NCBI RefSeq assembly: GCF_002222655.1
Contig: NZ_CP022423.1
Span: forward strand, 1,302,001 to 1,366,000
Reading direction: 5' to 3'
DNA: 64,000 bases
From: Vitreoscilla filiformis
GTDB lineage: Bacteria > Pseudomonadota > Gammaproteobacteria > Burkholderiales > Burkholderiaceae_C
Shown here: piece after piece, positions 7,957 through 18,794 of the stretch
Layout: each line of letters starts with the position of its first letter
How positions within the stretch are numbered: position 1 is the stretch's first letter
The notes under the pieces: generated by a model
The model's input: the letters and a program-made list of their open reading frames with translations, nothing else
What the model was told of the DNA's origin: nothing
Databases searched by the model: none
Program-made: the position numbers and the translations under genes

Positions 7957-7968
7957 CATGGGTGGGGT

Positions 7969-9192
7969 ATGCGGTATCTTTTTTTGCATCCGGTATTTCC
8001 GGGCCAATTTACCAAAGTGATGGAAGCCCTGGCGCGGGATCCCGCCCATCAGGTGGTTCACTGTTCGAGGGTGTCCTCGGTGGCCGCGATTCCCGGCGTG
8101 AAAAAAATACGCTACCAACTCCCCGATAGCGCCTCTAAGAAACAAACCTGCGCGCAGCGTCTGGACAGCACCATTCAACACGGCCAAGCCGTTTTAGAAG
8201 CCGTCCAAAAAATCAAAGACCAAGGGTTTGAGCCCGATTTGATTTACGGTTACACCGGCTGGGGCCCGACGCTGTTCATGAAGGATTTGTTCCCCAAAAC
8301 GCCGCTGCTGGGGTATTTTGAGTGGTTCCTCAATCCCTTTGGTTCGGAGTACAACTTCGATCCGGAATACCCGCTGTCCTTCGAATCCCAACAGGCGCTG
8401 CGTTTGGCCAACATCAACAGTTTGCTGGATCTGCAAGCCTGTGATCACGGTGTGACGCCCACCTATTGGCAACAGCAACAATTCCCCGCCCCGTACCGCC
8501 CGAATTTGAGCGTGCTGCACGATGGGGTGGACACGGATTTTTATCAACCCAACCCCCCAGACTCGCCGCCAGGGTTGACGCTGCCCGGCATCGATTTGAG
8601 CGGCGTGACGGAAATCGTCACCTATGCCACGCGGGGCATGGAACCCTTCCGGGGGTTTCCGGCCTTCATGCGGGCGCTGGCGCTGCTGCAAAAACGCCGC
8701 CCGAATTGCCATGCGGTGATCGTGGGCACCGAGGATATTTTTTATTCCCGCGCTCCCGTGGGCGCCAAAACCTACAAAGAGGCGATGCTGCGGGAGTTGG
8801 CCGGGGAGCTTGATGTGTCCCGCATCCATTTCACCGGGTGGTTGGACAAAACGGCGTACCGGGCCATCCTGCGTGCATCCTCCGCGCATGTGTACATGAC
8901 CTATCCGTATGTGCTGTCGTGGTCGCTGATGGAGGCCATGGCCTGTGGGTGTTTGGTCATCGGCTCGCGCACGGCGCCGGTGCAAGAGGTGATCCGCGAA
9001 GGCGAAAACGGCTGGCTGGTGGATTTCTTCGATCACCGTGAACTGGCCCAGCGTCTGGAGGCCGCCTTGGACAGCGGCGCCGAAGGCCAGCGCCTGCGCC
9101 GCCAAGCCCGCGAAACGGTGCTGGAGCGCTACGCTTTGGATCGTCTGCTGCCGCAACACTTGGCCTTGCTGGATCGTTGGGCACGCCGCTGA
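7969..9192 (+). CDS. Family 4 glycosyltransferase
   Basis: GT-B-fold glycosyltransferase, 407 residues. The N-terminal domain begins RYLFLHPVFPGQF and contains LLGYFEWF, resembling the Glyco_trans_4_3-type N-domain. The C-terminal domain has the donor-binding motif region SLMEAMACGCLVIGS and ENGWLVDF typical of GT4 enzymes. It should transfer a sugar to a cell-surface or secreted glycan; donor and acceptor cannot be named. GGGTGGGGT precedes the ATG at 7969, and the in-frame ATG at 7942 is less likely. Its stop overlaps the start of the amidase gene. No other glycan genes are nearby, so it is an orphan. Confidence 0.88.
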   Translation: MRYLFLHPVFPGQFTKVMEALARDPAHQVVHCSRVSSVAAIPGVKKIRYQLPDSASKKQTCAQRLDSTIQHGQAVLEAVQKIKDQGFEPDLIYGYTGWGPTLFMKDLFPKTPLLGYFEWFLNPFGSEYNFDPEYPLSFESQQALRLANINSLLDLQACDHGVTPTYWQQQQFPAPYRPNLSVLHDGVDTDFYQPNPPDSPPGLTLPGIDLSGVTEIVTYATRGMEPFRGFPAFMRALALLQKRRPNCHAVIVGTEDIFYSRAPVGAKTYKEAMLRELAGELDVSRIHFTGWLDKTAYRAILRASSAHVYMTYPYVLSWSLMEAMACGCLVIGSRTAPVQEVIREGENGWLVDFFDHRELAQRLEAALDSGAEGQRLRRQARETVLERYALDRLLPQHLALLDRWARR

Positions 9193-10601
9193 TGGATGCC
9201 GCCGATCTGAGCGCCGCCGAGTTGGGGCCGCTGTACCGTCGCGGCGCGCTGTCGCCGGTGGAGGTGACGGAGGCGGTGCTGGCCCGCATCGCCCGGGACG
9301 ATGGCGTGTGGTGCGCCACCTGGGGCGATCACGCCGATGAGGCTCGCGCCCAGGCCCGGGCCGCCGAAGCCCGTTGGCGCGCCGGCACGCCGCTGAGTGC
9401 CTTGGATGGGGTCCCGGTCACGCTCAAAGAAAACATTGCCACCCGGGGGGTGCCTCAGCCGTTGGGGTGTGCGGCGTCGGTGCTGTCCCCCGCTGTGGCG
9501 GACGCGCTGCCGGCGGCACGGCTGCGCGAAGCCGGCGCCGTGTTCGTGGCCCGCACCACGATGCCGGATTGGGGGATGCTGTCCTCCGGGCTGTCGAGTT
9601 TTCACCGCTTGGCACGCAACCCGTGGGATGTGCGCCAGAACCCGGGGGGCTCCAGCGCGGGGGCGGCGGTGGCAGCGGCGGTCGGGTATGGGCCGCTGCA
9701 TGTGGGCACGGACATTGGCGGGTCGATCCGCCTGCCCGCCGGCTGGTGCGGTGTGGTGGGTTTCAAGCCCAGCGGCGGGCGCGTGCCCATCAAGCCGCCT
9801 TATGTGGGGCGGGTGGTGGGGCCGCTGGCGCGCAGCGTCACCGACGTGGCCTTGGCCATGCAGACCTTGAGTCAACCCGATTGGCGCGATGCCACCAGCC
9901 TGCCGTGGCAGCCGCTGGATTGGTTGAACTTGGAGGGGCTGGACGTGCGCGGCCTGCGCATTGGTTTGGGGTTGGAGGCCGGGTGGGGCGATGCGCTGCA
10001 AGCGCCCGTGCGCGCAGCGGTGCAAGCCGTGGCACAGGCCCTCGCGCAAGCGGGGGCGGTGGTGGAACCCATGGGGCCGCCATCGCGGCGCGCCATGGTG
10101 CAAGGGCTGGATGTGTTTTGGCGCATGCGCTCGTGGATGGACTACCAGAAGCTACCGCCCGAACGCCAAGCGTGCGTGCTGCCTTACCTGCGCCAGTGGA
10201 TCGAGCCCGCAGCGCAGTTCACGGCAGCGCAGGTGTTTGCCGGCCACGCCCAGATTGCGGCGTTGCGCGACGCGGCGGTGGCGGCGTCGCAGCCCTTCGA
10301 TTTTGTGGTGGCGCCCGTCAGCCCCGACGTGGCGTTTCCGGCTGAGTGGGCCAGCCCGCGCAACGATCCGACACAGCCATTCGAGCACATTGCCTACACC
10401 GTCCCGTGGAACATGAGCGAACAGCCCGCCGTGACGCTGAACGCCGGTTGGACGGCAGCCGGGCTGCCCATCGGTGTCCAACTCATCGGGCGGCGCCACA
10501 ACGATGTGGGGGTGTTGCGTCTGGCACGCTGGTGGGAGCAGGTGCGCCCGGCGCAGCGTCCTTGGCCACGGGTGGCAGAGGGTTTGGTGTCAGCTCAGTG
10601 A
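9192..10601 (+). CDS. Amidase-signature family protein
   Basis: Amidase-signature hydrolase, 469 residues, with the Ser-cisSer-Lys triad visible: Lys79 in VTLKEN, the Ser pair at 154-155 in GGSSAG, and nucleophile Ser178 in TDIGGSIR. It is GatA-like in sequence but lies away from gatB/gatC, so it is probably a general amidase acting on small amides rather than a tRNA amidotransferase subunit. The ATG overlaps the glycosyltransferase stop (TGATG), implying coupled translation. Function with that neighbour is unclear. Confidence 0.88.
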   Translation: MDAADLSAAELGPLYRRGALSPVEVTEAVLARIARDDGVWCATWGDHADEARAQARAAEARWRAGTPLSALDGVPVTLKENIATRGVPQPLGCAASVLSPAVADALPAARLREAGAVFVARTTMPDWGMLSSGLSSFHRLARNPWDVRQNPGGSSAGAAVAAAVGYGPLHVGTDIGGSIRLPAGWCGVVGFKPSGGRVPIKPPYVGRVVGPLARSVTDVALAMQTLSQPDWRDATSLPWQPLDWLNLEGLDVRGLRIGLGLEAGWGDALQAPVRAAVQAVAQALAQAGAVVEPMGPPSRRAMVQGLDVFWRMRSWMDYQKLPPERQACVLPYLRQWIEPAAQFTAAQVFAGHAQIAALRDAAVAASQPFDFVVAPVSPDVAFPAEWASPRNDPTQPFEHIAYTVPWNMSEQPAVTLNAGWTAAGLPIGVQLIGRRHNDVGVLRLARWWEQVRPAQRPWPRVAEGLVSAQ

Positions 10602-10610
10602 AAGCCAAGC

Positions 10611-10898
10611 TCAGTGGCGTTGTTGCAGCGCAGCGGCGTGGTTCAACCACTGGCGCAGCCCGTCGATGACGGTGCTTTGGCTGTAGGCGCAGCTTTCGGC
10701 AGCGCCGGTGGTGATGGCCATGTCCAGCGGTTGCAGCAGGCGTTCCAGCACGTTTTCGTAGCGTTCCGGCAAATCGGGCCATTGCAGGCTGGCGACGCGG
10801 AAGCGGGCACACACCACGTCCGGACGCAGGCTGCCAGTTTCCAGGGCATCCAGGGTGTTGTGCAGGCGGTGGACGGTGCTGTGAAGGTCAATGTGCAT
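10611..10898 (-). CDS. Hypothetical protein, 95 residues
   Basis: A protein I do not recognise: soluble, 95 residues, starting MHIDLHSTVHRLHNTLDAL. I chose ATG at 10898 because AGGAG lies nine bases upstream. The open frame continues to 10970 without a better start. It is predicted mainly helical, with no Cys pairs, membrane segment or signal. It is convergent with the amidase gene and follows rsmE on the same strand with a 75-bp gap, so it may be the last gene of that transcript. Confidence 0.55.
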   Translation of the reverse strand: MHIDLHSTVHRLHNTLDALETGSLRPDVVCARFRVASLQWPDLPERYENVLERLLQPLDMAITTGAAESCAYSQSTVIDGLRQWLNHAAALQQRH

Positions 10899-10973
10899 GA
10901 CGATGTCTCCTGTTATCGGTATGAACCGCGAAGAATGGCGGGAAACGCCGTTCATGACGAGCCCTAGCATTCC

Positions 10974-11723
10974 CTATGCCACCACCTCCAGTGGACAAAA
11001 ATTGACCCAACTCAATACCACCAAAGGGGCGGTGTCGGCGCGCAGCACACGGGGGCCGAGGCTCACTGGAATGAAACCGCGTTGCCGGGCGTGGGTTTCT
11101 TCCTGCGGGTCGAGCCCGCCTTCGGGGCCACTCAGCACCAACAAGGGGCATCCTGCGCGGCTCGGCAGGCTGGACAGGGGCACGGCATCCGGGGTGAAGC
11201 TCAACAAGCAGCGTTGTTCGGCGTCGGAGGCCGGTGCGGGGAGTTGGTCAAGCCAGTCCGTCACCGAGCGCACGGGGGCCAAGTGAGGCACCGCCGTGCG
11301 GCCACTTTGTTCGCTGGCGGCTGTGGCCACACCTTGCCAGTGGGCGCGGCGCTTGTCGGCCCGTTCTCCCGTGAGGCGCAGCACGGAACGGCTGGTGTGC
11401 AAGGGTTGAATGGCTTGAACGCCCAGTTCGGTGGCTTTTTCCACCAGCGCGTCCATGCGATCGTTGGCTGGCATGCCCAGCGCCAGGGTGACGGGGCGGG
11501 GCAGTTCACGGTCGCAAGCCAGGGGTTGATCGACACGCACCACCACGGTTTGGCGGCCCATGCTCAACACTTCGGCTTGCCATTCGCCGCCTTGGCCGTT
11601 GAACAGGCGCAGGGCGTCGCCCGGTTGCAGGCGCAGCACCTGGGCGTGACGGGAGACATCGGGCGGCAGCGTCACCTCAGTCGCGACGGCCAGCGGGGCA
11701 TCTAAAAACAATCGAGCAGTCAT
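10974..11723 (-). CDS. rsmE: 16S rRNA m3U1498 methyltransferase
   Basis: SPOUT-class methyltransferase RsmE, 249 residues, which methylates N3 of U1498 in 16S rRNA using S-adenosylmethionine. The family sequence is clear: an N-terminal PUA-like part (ARLFLDAPLAV, SRHAQVLRL), then RMDALVEKATELGV, AASEQSGR, the SAM-binding LVLSGPEGGL, and SLGPRVLRADTAP near the C-terminus. ATG at 11723 fits homolog N-termini. The frame upstream to 11873 is open but not homologous. It lies downstream of the 162-residue hypothetical gene on the same strand. Confidence 0.95.
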   Translation of the reverse strand: MTARLFLDAPLAVATEVTLPPDVSRHAQVLRLQPGDALRLFNGQGGEWQAEVLSMGRQTVVVRVDQPLACDRELPRPVTLALGMPANDRMDALVEKATELGVQAIQPLHTSRSVLRLTGERADKRRAHWQGVATAASEQSGRTAVPHLAPVRSVTDWLDQLPAPASDAEQRCLLSFTPDAVPLSSLPSRAGCPLLVLSGPEGGLDPQEETHARQRGFIPVSLGPRVLRADTAPLVVLSWVNFCPLEVVA

Positions 11724-11766
11724 GTGGGCCAGTGTGCCCCAGACCGATGCCGCGCCGAGGTGCGCC

Positions 11767-12255
11767 TCAGGCGCGTTGCAGGGCCAGGATGAACTGGCGC
11801 ACTGCGTCCATGCCTTGCTCTTGGCGCAGTTGTTCGAGGAAACGATGGGCCAGGGTGCGCAGGGTGGCCGCACAGTCGCACTTCTCGACTTCGAGCACGA
11901 AGCGGTAACCCTTCATCAGGCTGAGATGCTGCCGGCCTTGGGCGGTGAGCACGTCGTACAGCGCGACGTAACCCGTGTCGTTGATGAGCTGTTTGGCTTG
12001 AGCCCAGTCCGAGTCTGGGGTGGCGTGGGCCAAGTGTCGAGCCACTTCCGCCCCAGCGACGGGTTCGATCAACCCTTGGGCCAACAGCAAATCAATGTCC
12101 GATTCGCTGATGCCGCGCACGCTGTCCAGCCAATAGTTGATGGGCTGGCTGTCATTGATGACCAACAGCAGGTTGCGCACAGGTCGCGGCAGGTCATGGG
12201 TACGACGCTGGATTTCGGTCTGTCCGGCGGACGTCTTGGTGAATCTGCCTTGCAT
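11767..12255 (-). CDS. Conserved-type hypothetical, winged-helix-like N-terminus
   Basis: A 162-residue soluble protein without a family I can name. The N-terminal half (TEIQRRTHDLPRPVRNLL, then DLLLAQGLIEPV) looks like a small winged-helix domain followed by helices; similar proteins occur in Burkholderiales next to housekeeping genes. GGAAGGCTCACC before the ATG at 12255 supports the start. Two Cys at EKCDCA are not a known motif. It lies between fadD and rsmE on the same strand. Confidence 0.7.
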   Translation of the reverse strand: MQGRFTKTSAGQTEIQRRTHDLPRPVRNLLLVINDSQPINYWLDSVRGISESDIDLLLAQGLIEPVAGAEVARHLAHATPDSDWAQAKQLINDTGYVALYDVLTAQGRQHLSLMKGYRFVLEVEKCDCAATLRTLAHRFLEQLRQEQGMDAVRQFILALQRA

Positions 12256-12291
12256 GGTGAGCCTTCCTAGAGCGAGGGAGCCTTATGCACA

Positions 12292-13974
12292 TTATTGGCT
12301 TGCACTGGGCTGACGCAACAGGCGTCTCAGTACCTTCCCTACTGGGGTTTTCGGTAGTTCGTCTTTGAACTCGATCAACTTCGGGCGTTTGTAGCCCGTC
12401 AAATTGTCGTGACACCAGCGGCGCACATCGGCTTCGGTCAGGGCAGGGTCACGTTTGACGATCACCACTTTCACAGCTTCGCCCGAATGTTCATCGGGCA
12501 CACCGATCGCGGCACATTCGCGCACGCCGGGCAGTTGGGCCACCACGTCTTCCACCTCGTTCGGGTAGACATTGAATCCGGACACCAACACCATGTCCTT
12601 CTTCCGATCCACGATGCGGAAGAAACCGCGTTCGTCCATCACGCCGATGTCCCCGGTGCGGAAAAAACCATCGGCGGTGGTGACCGCCGCCGTTTCCTCA
12701 GGCCGGCGCCAATAACCCGCCATGAGTTGCGGGCCGCGCACGGCGATTTCACCGGGTTGGCCGAAAGGAACGTCGCGGCCATTGTCATCCAGCAGCCGCA
12801 GCTCGGTGTTGGGCAGCGGCAGGCCGATGGCGCCGGTGAATACGTCTTGATCGACCGGGTTGCAAGCCACCACGGGCGAGGTTTCGGATAGGCCGTAACC
12901 TTCCCAAATCGGGCAGCCGGTTTTTTCCTGCCACAGCCGCGCCGTGGCTTGTTGCACCGATGAGCCGCCACCAATCGAAATTTTGAGCCGCTGCCAGTTC
13001 ACTTTGGCGCAGTCCGGGTGGTTGGCAATGGCGTTGAACAGCGTGTTCACCGCCGGGAAGCTGTGGAAGCGTTCACCTGCCAGTGTTTTGAGCAGGCCGG
13101 GCAAATCACGCGGGTTGGCGATCAGCAGGTTGCAGCCGCCCATGCGCAGGCTCAGCATCAAATTCGTGTTGAAACCGAAGATGTGGTACAGCGGCAGCGC
13201 GCACACCGTGACGATCTGCTCACCCGGTGGAATGTGGCGCAGCGCGGGCTGATACCACGCTTCACACTGCAACACATTGGCCACCAGATGGCGGTGCAAC
13301 AGCATGGCGCCCTTGCTGGTGCCGGTGGTGCCGCCGGTGTATTGCAGCACCGCCAGATCGTCCGGCCCAGGATGCACCGGGCTGAACGACGCCCCCCGAC
13401 CCCGCGCCATGGCCGCCGCCCAGCGCGTGGCGTGGGGCAGTTGGTAGGCCGGCACCATCTTGCGCACATGGCGCACCACGGTGTTGACCAGCCAGCCCCG
13501 GAACCAGCCCAGCATGTCCCCCAGGCCGGTGAGCACCACATGGCGCACCGGCACCTCGGCGGCGACGGCCTCGAACGTGGCGGCGAAGTTGTCCAACAAG
13601 ATCAGCGCCTGCGCATCCGAGTCCAGCAGTTGGTGGTGCAGCTCGCGGGGGGTGTACAGCGGGTTGACGTTCACCACCACCATGCCCGCACGCAGGATGC
13701 CGGCCACCGCCACCACATACTGCGGCACATTGGGCAGCATCACCGCCACGCGATCCCCCGGTTTCAAGCCGAGCGCTTGCAGATAGGCTGCAAAGTGGCG
13801 CGAGGCCGTGTCCATGTCGGCAAAGCTGTGGGCGCACCCCATGAATTTGCTGCATGGGCGGGCGGCATAGCGGGCGAAGCTGTCTTCCAGCAAAGCCACC
13901 AGCGAAGGCAGCGCATCCACCGCCACGTCGGCGGGCACGCCCGCCGGGTAATGCTTCAACCAAATGCGTTCCAT
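12292..13974 (-). CDS. fadD: Long-chain fatty acid-CoA ligase
   Basis: AMP-forming acyl-CoA synthetase, 560 residues, activating fatty acids to acyl-CoA through an acyl-adenylate. The P-loop-like signature YTGGTTGTSKGAML, the GYGLSETSPV adenylate motif, FRTGDIGVMDERGF and the C-terminal lysine in PKTPVGKVLRR are all present, with the LKHYP N-terminus typical of proteobacterial FadD. ATG at 13974 has GGAGGG five bases upstream; the frame to 14130 lacks homology. Substrate chain length is inferred from family only. It is divergent from the ribosomal str promoter. Confidence 0.92.
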   Translation of the reverse strand: MERIWLKHYPAGVPADVAVDALPSLVALLEDSFARYAARPCSKFMGCAHSFADMDTASRHFAAYLQALGLKPGDRVAVMLPNVPQYVVAVAGILRAGMVVVNVNPLYTPRELHHQLLDSDAQALILLDNFAATFEAVAAEVPVRHVVLTGLGDMLGWFRGWLVNTVVRHVRKMVPAYQLPHATRWAAAMARGRGASFSPVHPGPDDLAVLQYTGGTTGTSKGAMLLHRHLVANVLQCEAWYQPALRHIPPGEQIVTVCALPLYHIFGFNTNLMLSLRMGGCNLLIANPRDLPGLLKTLAGERFHSFPAVNTLFNAIANHPDCAKVNWQRLKISIGGGSSVQQATARLWQEKTGCPIWEGYGLSETSPVVACNPVDQDVFTGAIGLPLPNTELRLLDDNGRDVPFGQPGEIAVRGPQLMAGYWRRPEETAAVTTADGFFRTGDIGVMDERGFFRIVDRKKDMVLVSGFNVYPNEVEDVVAQLPGVRECAAIGVPDEHSGEAVKVVIVKRDPALTEADVRRWCHDNLTGYKRPKLIEFKDELPKTPVGKVLRRLLRQPSASQ

Positions 13975-14082
13975 GGGCCCTCCGGCGTTTTGATCAGGTG
14001 GCCACGGCGGGCCATGAGGCATTGTCCAAGCCCTCATCGCGCCTGCCATCGGGAGATTCGCGCAGCGTGGCGCGGGGGTGTC

Positions 14083-14111
14083 TTGCCTCAAAAGTGAGCA
14101 GTGATTAGAAT
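14083..14111 (+). promoter_or_regulatory. Sigma-70 promoter of the str operon
   Basis: TTGCCT (14083-14088), a 17-base spacer and TAGAAT (14106-14111), 90 bases before rpsL. Five and five of six bases match the sigma-70 consensus. The leader is about 80 bases long. Confidence 0.65.
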
Positions 14112-14200
14112 CTCGGGTTTTTCGGCGCAAACGTGCCGGCTTTGCCCTGCGCTTGAGCGCGCCGAAAAGTCACGTAACTTCAAACGGGAACAAGTTACCC

Positions 14201-14575
14201 ATGCCAACCATCAACCAGCTCGTGCGTCACGGCCGTGAGGTCGAAGTCACGAAGTCCAAGTCGCCTGCGATGCAGAACTGCCCCCAACGTCGTGGCGTCT
14301 GCACCCGCGTGTACACCACCACCCCGAAGAAGCCGAACTCGGCTCTGCGTAAGGTGGCCAAGGTGCGCCTGACCAACGGTTTCGAGGTCATCTCGTACAT
14401 CGGCGGTGAAGGCCACAACCTGCAAGAACACAGCGTCGTGCTCGTGCGCGGCGGTCGTGTGAAGGACTTGCCGGGTGTGCGTTACCACATCGTGCGCGGT
14501 TCGCTTGACCTGCAAGGCGTCAAGGATCGCAAGCAATCGCGTTCCAAGTACGGCGCGAAGCGTCCGAAGAAGTAA
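14201..14575 (+). CDS. rpsL: 30S ribosomal protein S12
   Basis: Ribosomal protein S12, 124 residues, part of the decoding centre. [12 protein letters not shown] at the N-terminus and [13 protein letters not shown] show the conserved loop. The streptomycin-relevant lysines in PKKPNSA and RVKDLPGV are both wild type, so a sensitive allele is expected. ATG at 14201 matches homologs rather than the in-frame ATG at 14153. It is the first gene of the str operon, driven by the promoter at 14083. Confidence 0.98.
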   Translation: MPTINQLVRHGREVEVTKSKSPAMQNCPQRRGVCTRVYTTTPKKPNSALRKVAKVRLTNGFEVISYIGGEGHNLQEHSVVLVRGGRVKDLPGVRYHIVRGSLDLQGVKDRKQSRSKYGAKRPKK

Positions 14576-14674
14576 TCTGCTTCTTTGACCCCAAGATGTC
14601 ACGTCCAGCGCGTAACGTGCGGATGTGGAAGTTGCGGTGAGTCGCGGCCCTGAAAGCCAGCGTCACCGAGTAAG

Positions 14675-14712
14675 TGAAAGACCCCCATTCTGTGCTTCAC
14701 AGTGGTCTTTCA
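14675..14712 (+). other. Hairpin in the rpsL-rpsG spacer
   Basis: TGAAAGACC (14675-14683) pairs perfectly with GGTCTTTCA (14704-14712), and TGTG/CACA pair inside the loop. It sits in a 183-bp spacer between rpsL and rpsG. In E. coli the S7 autoregulatory site lies in the same spacer, so a comparable role is plausible. There is no T-run, so it is not a terminator. Confidence 0.5.
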
Positions 14713-14758
14713 TGGCAAGAAGCCGCAAGGCCTTGCCGACTGAAGAGAAGGAATTGAG

Positions 14759-15229
14759 ATGCCACGTCGTCGCGAAGTCCCCAAGCGCGAGATCCTGCCG
14801 GATCCGAAGTTCGGTTCTGTCGATCTGTCCAAGTTCATGAACGTTGTCATGGAATCGGGCAAGAAGGCCGTTGCAGAACGCATCATCTACGGTGCCCTGG
14901 AACAAATCGAAAACAAGGCCAAGAAGGATCCGCTGGAAGTCTTCATGGTTGCGTTGAACAACGTCAAGCCGCTGGTGGAAGTCAAGTCCCGCCGCGTGGG
15001 CGGTGCGAACTACCAAGTTCCCGTGGAAGTTCGCCCCGTGCGTCGCATGGCCCTGGCCATGCGTTGGCTGAAGGATTCGGCCCGCAAGCGTGGTGAGAAG
15101 TCGATGGCCGCTCGTCTGGCCAACGAACTGCTCGAAGCCTCGGAAGGCCGTGGCGGCGCCATGAAGAAGCGTGACGAAGTTCACCGCATGGCCGAAGCCA
15201 ACAAGGCGTTCTCGCACTTCCGCTTCTAA
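14759..15229 (+). CDS. rpsG: 30S ribosomal protein S7
   Basis: Ribosomal protein S7, 156 residues, the primary binder that nucleates assembly of the 16S 3' domain. [19 protein letters not shown] at the N-terminus and [11 protein letters not shown] in the middle are the family signature. GAAGGAATTGAG precedes the ATG. In E. coli, S7 represses its own mRNA; the hairpin just upstream here would be the natural place to look for the target. Confidence 0.98.
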   Translation: MPRRREVPKREILPDPKFGSVDLSKFMNVVMESGKKAVAERIIYGALEQIENKAKKDPLEVFMVALNNVKPLVEVKSRRVGGANYQVPVEVRPVRRMALAMRWLKDSARKRGEKSMAARLANELLEASEGRGGAMKKRDEVHRMAEANKAFSHFRF

Positions 15230-15242
15230 TCCCCGTGATCCA

Positions 15243-15274
15243 GCCGCCTAGGGTTATTACCAACCCCAGGCGGC
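15243..15274 (+). other. Strong hairpin between rpsG and fusA
   Basis: GCCGCCT (15243-15249) pairs with AGGCGGC (15268-15274), and, past one A/C mismatch, GGGTT (15251-15255) pairs with AACCC (15262-15266) around a six-base loop. No T-run follows, so a processing, stability or partial-attenuation role is more likely than termination. Confidence 0.55.
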
Positions 15275-15295
15275 CTTCGTATTTGGAGTGACCTC

Positions 15296-17401
<2,106 letters not shown>

Positions 17402-17440
17402 TCCCCCGAATCATCCGATTCACGGTCTTCGCATGCCTGC

Positions 17441-17463
17441 CCCCCGTTCGCCAGTGGCGGGGG
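17441..17463 (+). other. GC-rich hairpin in fusA-tuf spacer
   Basis: CCCCCG (17441-17446) pairs with CGGGGG (17458-17463) around 11 bases, in the 131-bp spacer before tuf. No T-run follows. The rest of the spacer holds the tuf ribosome site (ACGGAGAATTTGCA), and no convincing promoter was found. Confidence 0.35.
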
Positions 17464-17532
17464 CTGTGAGTTCAGCGCGGCGGAGACCCTAAACCTCACA
17501 CTGGCGACTGTTCTTTCTACGGAGAATTTGCA

Positions 17533-18723
17533 ATGGCAAAGGAAAAGTTCGAGCGGACCAAGCCGCACGTGAACGTGGGCACCATCGGTCACGTTGACCA
17601 CGGCAAGACCACCCTGACGGCTGCGATCACCACGATCCTGTCCAAGAAGTTCGGCGGCGAAGCCAAGGCCTACGACCAGATCGACGCCGCTCCGGAAGAG
17701 AAGGCTCGCGGCATCACCATCAACACCGCGCACGTTGAGTACGAAACGGCCAACCGCCACTACGCTCACGTGGACTGCCCGGGTCACGCCGACTATGTGA
17801 AGAACATGATCACGGGTGCCGCCCAGATGGACGGCGCCATCCTGGTGTGCTCGGCCGCTGACGGCCCGATGCCCCAAACCCGTGAGCACATCCTGCTGGC
17901 CCGCCAAGTGGGCGTTCCCTACATCATCGTGTTCCTGAACAAGTGCGACATGGTGGACGACGAGGAACTGCTGGAACTGGTCGAAATGGAAGTGCGCGAG
18001 CTGCTCTCCAAGTACGACTTCCCCGGCGACGACACCCCGATCGTCAAGGGCTCGGCCAAGCTGGCACTCGAAGGCGACCAAAGCGAACTGGGCGAAGCCG
18101 CCATCATGCGCTTGGCCGATGCACTGGACAGCTACATCCCGACGCCTGAGCGCGCCGTGGATGGCACCTTCCTGATGCCTGTGGAAGACGTGTTCTCGAT
18201 CTCCGGTCGTGGCACCGTGGTGACTGGCCGTGTTGAGCGTGGCATCGTCAAGGTCGGCGAAGAAATCGAAATCGTCGGTATCCGCGCCACCGTCAAGACC
18301 ACCTGCACCGGCGTGGAAATGTTCCGCAAGCTGCTGGATCAAGGTCAAGCCGGCGACAACGTCGGTATCCTGCTGCGCGGCACCAAGCGTGAAGACGTCG
18401 AGCGCGGCCAAGTGCTGTGCAAGCCGGGCTCCATCAAGCCGCACACCCACTTCACCGCCGAGGTGTACGTGTTGTCCAAGGACGAAGGTGGCCGTCACAC
18501 CCCGTTCTTCAACAACTACCGCCCGCAGTTCTACTTCCGCACCACCGATGTCACCGGCGCCGTTGAGCTGCCCAAGGACAAAGAAATGGTGATGCCGGGT
18601 GACAACGTGCAGATGACCGTCAAGCTGATCGCCCCGATCGCCATGGAAGAAGGTCTGCGCTTCGCCATCCGTGAAGGTGGCCGCACCGTCGGCGCCGGCG
18701 TCGTTGCCAAGATCATCGAGTAA
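17533..18723 (+). CDS. tuf: Elongation factor Tu
   Basis: EF-Tu, 396 residues, delivers aminoacyl-tRNA to the ribosome. GHVDHGKT at about 19-26, DCPGHADY and NKCDMVDD are the GTPase motifs; the C-terminal domains end [14 protein letters not shown]. The length matches betaproteobacterial EF-Tu. Many relatives carry a second tuf near secE; only this copy is in the window. An intrinsic terminator follows immediately. Confidence 0.98.
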   Translation: MAKEKFERTKPHVNVGTIGHVDHGKTTLTAAITTILSKKFGGEAKAYDQIDAAPEEKARGITINTAHVEYETANRHYAHVDCPGHADYVKNMITGAAQMDGAILVCSAADGPMPQTREHILLARQVGVPYIIVFLNKCDMVDDEELLELVEMEVRELLSKYDFPGDDTPIVKGSAKLALEGDQSELGEAAIMRLADALDSYIPTPERAVDGTFLMPVEDVFSISGRGTVVTGRVERGIVKVGEEIEIVGIRATVKTTCTGVEMFRKLLDQGQAGDNVGILLRGTKREDVERGQVLCKPGSIKPHTHFTAEVYVLSKDEGGRHTPFFNNYRPQFYFRTTDVTGAVELPKDKEMVMPGDNVQMTVKLIAPIAMEEGLRFAIREGGRTVGAGVVAKIIE

Positions 18724-18734
18724 TTGCATGACCG

Positions 18735-18770
18735 AACCGGCCGGGCGGCCTTGCTGCCCAGCCGGTTTTT
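18735..18770 (+). terminator. Intrinsic terminator after tuf, before rpsJ
   Basis: AACCGGC (18735-18741) pairs with GCCGGTT (18761-18767), with an inner GGGC/GCCC stem, and a run of five Ts ends at 18770. It lies only 24 bases before the rpsJ start codon, so either it is leaky or rpsJ is made from partial read-through. Confidence 0.7.
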
Positions 18771-18794
18771 CATCGCTCTTTTGAAGGAATCGTC

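Noticed and set aside
9192..10601. Assignment of the amidase as GatA of the tRNA amidotransferase
   Set aside because: The triad fits the wider amidase family, but gatB and gatC are not adjacent and it is coupled to a glycosyltransferase instead.
13018..14097. 359-residue open frame opposite fadD
   Set aside because: Antisense shadow of a clear acyl-CoA synthetase gene.
17402..17532. Possible promoter or terminator before tuf
   Set aside because: A GC hairpin is present but has no T-run, and no credible -35/-10 pair was found, so only the hairpin is reported.
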